A stretch of 64,000 nt of DNA, from assembly GCA_965267485.1 (NCBI GenBank), contig OZ254080.1, positions 62,001 to 126,000 on the forward strand, given 5' to 3'. Positions 61,430-64,000 of this stretch are shown here, in pieces. This DNA comes from JANQJA01 sp965267485. GTDB taxonomy: Bacteria; Pseudomonadota; Gammaproteobacteria; Pseudomonadales; Azotimanducaceae. Below the pieces are notes generated by a model. That model was not told the origin of the DNA and did no database searches. It saw only the letters and a list, made by a program, of their open reading frames with translations. A program made the position numbers and the translations under genes. The first letter of the stretch is position 1. Each line of letters starts with the position of its first letter.

Positions 61430-62524
61430 TCAGTCGAACACGAGGATCGCGCGGCCAGAAATTTCGCCGGCATCGAGCGCGCGGGTTGCCTCGTTAATCT
61501 CGTCGATACCGTACCGGGCTGTGACCAGCGCGCCGAGATCGAGCTTGCCCGTGGCATACCAGTCGAGGTACTTGGGGAAGTCTCTGGCCGGCGAACAGGA
61601 GCCGCCGATGCTGCCGATGAACTTTTTCTCGTTGACGAGAATGTCGACGGCGCTCAGTTCCACCGACGTCTGTGGTACGCCCACAAGCACGGCTGTACCA
61701 CCGGGTTCGGCGCCAAAGAAGCCAGTTCTCGCGGCCGGCACGATCTGCTCCATCGTCTTCTTGATGCCGATACAGTCGAAGACGAAGTCGGCGCCAGCGA
61801 CCGTCTCGCGACGGATGGTGCGCTTGCCGTCTTTGACCGTGAGCGCGCGAATGGCCTCGATCGGATCAGTCGTGGCGGCGTTGATGCTGTGTGTTGCGCC
61901 GAACTGCTGGGCGAAGGCGAGCTTCTCGTCGTCCAGATCGACAGCAATGATCGGGTTGGCACCGAGTTCTCTCGCGGCAACCACCGCCGAGAGTCCTACG
62001 CCGCCCACGCCGAAAATCGCAACACTGTCGCCCTTCTTGACGCCTGCCGTGTTCTCGACGGCGCCAGCACCGGTCATCACGGCGCATCCGATGATGGCGG
62101 TCACCTCCTTGTCGATATCGTCGGCGACCTTCACCACGTACTGCTCGTCGGCAATCGTGTGGTCGGCCCACGTGAAGACGTTCTGCGAGACGGCAACGGC
62201 GCCGTCCGGCAATGTCAGCATCGCGGGCTCGCTGGGCCGCGCCGTGCCGCCCGCCGCTTTGGGGACCCAGGTGACGAGTACGGTGTCGCCTTCGTTGAGG
62301 TCTGTCTCTGCGCCGGCCTTGACGACGACGCCCGTCGACTCATGGCCCAGCACGACCGGCGATTGCCGCGGGTTGTGCATCTGGTGAAGCTGGCTGTGGC
62401 AGACGCCGCTGGCAAATTGCTTGACGACAACCTGATGTGGCCCGGGGTCGGGCAACTCGAGTTCCATGACATCGAGTGGTCCCGGTTTCTGTGGCAGAAC
62501 GCAGACACGCGCCTTTGTTCCCAT
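61430..62524 (-). CDS. Zinc-dependent alcohol dehydrogenase
   Basis: 364 residues. Catalytic zinc ligands Cys42 (SGVCHSQLHQ), His61-Glu62 (LGHESTGVV) and a Cys in IIGCAVMTGAGAVEN; the coenzyme fold is GVGGVGLSAVVAARELG. The four-cysteine structural zinc lobe of class III enzymes is not evident. NAD(P)-dependent oxidation of an alcohol or aldehyde; resembles NDMA-type or long-chain enzymes rather than glutathione-dependent formaldehyde dehydrogenase. First of a minus-strand run with the MOSC gene. Confidence 0.9.
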   Translation of the reverse strand: MGTKARVCVLPQKPGPLDVMELELPDPGPHQVVVKQFASGVCHSQLHQMHNPRQSPVVLGHESTGVVVKAGAETDLNEGDTVLVTWVPKAAGGTARPSEPAMLTLPDGAVAVSQNVFTWADHTIADEQYVVKVADDIDKEVTAIIGCAVMTGAGAVENTAGVKKGDSVAIFGVGGVGLSAVVAARELGANPIIAVDLDDEKLAFAQQFGATHSINAATTDPIEAIRALTVKDGKRTIRRETVAGADFVFDCIGIKKTMEQIVPAARTGFFGAEPGGTAVLVGVPQTSVELSAVDILVNEKKFIGSIGGSCSPARDFPKYLDWYATGKLDLGALVTARYGIDEINEATRALDAGEISGRAILVFD

Positions 62525-62550
62525 GTTGGATTCTCCCTCTTGTTGTGTTC

Positions 62551-63189
62551 TCAGTGTTTGTCGACGCCGGCTTCATCCTCGTCAACGATCTCTGTTTCGG
62601 TCAGCGCCGCCTTGGTCCACTCGATGATGGCCGGGTGTTCTCGAATCTCTCGCTGGTAGCGCGTTGCGGCTTCTGAAAGCGCGATGTCATAGGTGGGAAA
62701 GCGCAGCGCCACCGGCGCATACATACAGTCAGCGATGCTGAAGTCGCCGAACAGCCAGGGCCCGTCGGCGCTCGACCACAACTCGTCGATACGGGCAATA
62801 TCACGCTTCGCGGCATCGCTCAGTGATACTGTGCGATGTGCCCTCAGGTTCATGGGCAACTCAGCGCGCAGGGCACCGAAGCCCGCGTGCATCTCGGCAC
62901 TCACGGCCCTTGCCAGTGCGCGCTTCGAGATGTCCGAGGGCCATCCGCCGCCGCCCAGGTACTTGTCAGAGACGTACTCGCAGATCGCCAGCGAATCCCA
63001 GACCGAAAGCCCGTCGTCCACGAGCACAGGCACGCGCTTCGATGGCGAATGCACCGCCAGTCGTTCAGACAGTCCCTCTGCGCGCAGGGATTCCATGACC
63101 TCGTTGAACGGCACATCAAAATGCTTCAGAAAGAGCCACGGTCTCAGTGACCAGGTGGAGTAATTCTTGTTGCCGATGACGAGCTTCAT
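62551..63189 (-). CDS. Glutathione S-transferase
   Basis: 212 residues. Thioredoxin-like N-terminal domain KLVIGNKNYSTWSLRPWLFLKHF with SPSKRVPVLVDDGLSVWDSLAICEYV (cis-Pro and Ser-Leu glutathione site), then a helical C-terminal domain with WLFGDFSIADCMYAPVALRF. Conjugates glutathione to electrophiles in the cytoplasm. Lies 15 bp downstream of the SDR gene, so probably co-transcribed. Confidence 0.93.
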   Translation of the reverse strand: MKLVIGNKNYSTWSLRPWLFLKHFDVPFNEVMESLRAEGLSERLAVHSPSKRVPVLVDDGLSVWDSLAICEYVSDKYLGGGGWPSDISKRALARAVSAEMHAGFGALRAELPMNLRAHRTVSLSDAAKRDIARIDELWSSADGPWLFGDFSIADCMYAPVALRFPTYDIALSEAATRYQREIREHPAIIEWTKAALTETEIVDEDEAGVDKH

Positions 63190-63204
63190 GGGTGTCTTCT
63201 GCGC

Positions 63205-63972
63205 CTAGTAGCCGAGGTACTGCCCACCATCGAGGATGATCGCCTCGCCAGTGATGATCGAATGGCCGTCAATAAAGCCGACGATCGATTCCGCAACCGA
63301 TTCCGGCGTGCAGGTTCTGCCGAGCGGCGACTTCGCTGCGGAAGCAGCTCGCGCCTTCTCGTACACCTCTTCGCCAAGCCCCTGCTTCAGCCATTCGCCG
63401 GCGATGAAACCGGGGCAAATGCAGTTGACGCGAACCTCGGGGCCCATGACCCGTGCTAACGATTGTGTCATGGTGATGAGCGCGCCTTTCGACGCTGCAT
63501 AGGCAATTGAACTTCCCACGCCCTTGACGCCCGCAATCGAAGAAACATTGACGACGGCACCGTCTCCCGAGGCCCTCAGTGCCGCTTCTGCCGCGCGTGT
63601 CATCTGGTACGGGCCGACCACGTTGACGCCGTAGAGATCAAAGAAGTCCTGCTTCTCCAGGCCAGCGAGGTTGGCGTGGTTCACGAACTTCGTGGTGCCG
63701 GCGTTGTTCACGAGGGCGTCGATGCGTCCCCATTTGTCCATTGCTGCGGCCACCATGGCGCGGCAATCATCGTCTTCGGCGACGTTGGCGCGGCACACGA
63801 TGACGTCGGCGCCGAGCTTGCGGCACTCCTCGGCGACCTCGTTGGCGGGCCCTTCACTCCGGGAATAGTTGATGACCACGTTGGCGCCACGGCTGGCGAG
63901 CAGTCTTGCCGTGGCCGCACCCACACCGGAAGACGAGCCGGTAACGATTGCGACAGCTCCGTCAAGGTTCAT
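63205..63972 (-). CDS. Short-chain dehydrogenase/reductase
   Basis: 255 residues. T-G-S-S-S-G-V-G cofactor loop at 11-18, N-N-A-G at 89-92, catalytic Ser near 145 (VNVSSIAG) and Tyr158-x3-Lys162 (YAASK). C-terminal GEAIILDGGQYLG is the classical SDR ending. NAD(P)-dependent oxidoreductase; substrate unknown. The gene is complete and its promoter lies at the right edge of the window. Confidence 0.93.
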   Translation of the reverse strand: MNLDGAVAIVTGSSSGVGAATARLLASRGANVVINYSRSEGPANEVAEECRKLGADVIVCRANVAEDDDCRAMVAAAMDKWGRIDALVNNAGTTKFVNHANLAGLEKQDFFDLYGVNVVGPYQMTRAAEAALRASGDGAVVNVSSIAGVKGVGSSIAYAASKGALITMTQSLARVMGPEVRVNCICPGFIAGEWLKQGLGEEVYEKARAASAAKSPLGRTCTPESVAESIVGFIDGHSIITGEAIILDGGQYLGY

Positions 63973-64000
63973 GTCGTTCTCCTCTGGTTCTTGTTCAAGC

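Noticed and set aside
1..64000. CRISPR array, tRNA or rRNA genes
   Set aside because: No regularly spaced direct repeats, no clover-leaf or rRNA-like segments were noticed by eye. A tRNAscan or Rfam search would be the decisive test.

Overview
The window is about 64 kb of high-GC DNA read as a bacterial chromosome segment. Gene content points to a Gammaproteobacterium of marine or sediment type: an ExbBD/AgmX-like energy-transduction operon with TPR lipoproteins, a TorF-type porin, an ACT-domain aromatic amino acid hydroxylase beside 4-hydroxyphenylpyruvate dioxygenase, a NaChBac-like channel and many exported c-type cytochrome-like lipoproteins. A Woeseiales-like lineage would fit, but that is an impression from gene content, not a demonstrated placement. 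No rRNA, tRNA or CRISPR array was seen.

Layout. 1-7.6 kb: a tightly overlapping operon of TPR proteins, a small exported protein, ExbB/TolQ, two ExbD/TolR paralogues and a proline-rich TonB/AgmX-like protein. 7.6-15.1 kb: exported amidohydrolase, MATE pump, MAPEG protein, HD-domain nucleotidase, a DUF6265-like protein, a stand-alone PhnM, and a choice-of-anchor I lipoprotein with a collagen-like linker. 15.2-18.9 kb (minus): hydrolase, DUF3570/DUF4266 pair, two outer-membrane beta-barrel proteins. 18.9-27.1 kb: an HzsA-like di-heme lipoprotein, divergent from three genes for two further heme c proteins and a Tat-exported DUF1501-like protein. 27-33.8 kb: membrane protein and lipoprotein, voltage-gated channel, NUDIX, HSL-type esterase, and the ligase-associated exonuclease/ATP-dependent ligase pair. 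33.9-38.6 kb: a multi-PAS hybrid kinase, a 270-bp MITE-like element, an FHA protein and a TorF porin behind a sigma54/NtrC-like control region. 38.7-49.8 kb: metabolism, including phenylalanine hydroxylase, HPPD, S-formylglutathione hydrolase, a DauA-like D-amino-acid dehydrogenase, an M81 peptidase and PyrF. 50-53.3 kb: a TIR transmembrane protein divergent from a 7TMR-DISM histidine kinase.

53.3-60.7 kb is accessory DNA. An IS21-family element (54089-56046) with a 5-bp target duplication splits a secreted-protein gene exactly at its signal peptide. To its right lies a lower-GC array with attC-like sites, read on the minus strand and without a visible integrase (a CALIN-type cassette array). 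It carries three related single-membrane-span proteins, a HEPN-like DUF3644 protein, two small multi-span membrane proteins and a yefM-yoeB toxin-antitoxin pair. 60.8-64 kb returns to chromosomal metabolism: MOSC protein, zinc alcohol dehydrogenase, glutathione S-transferase and a short-chain dehydrogenase.
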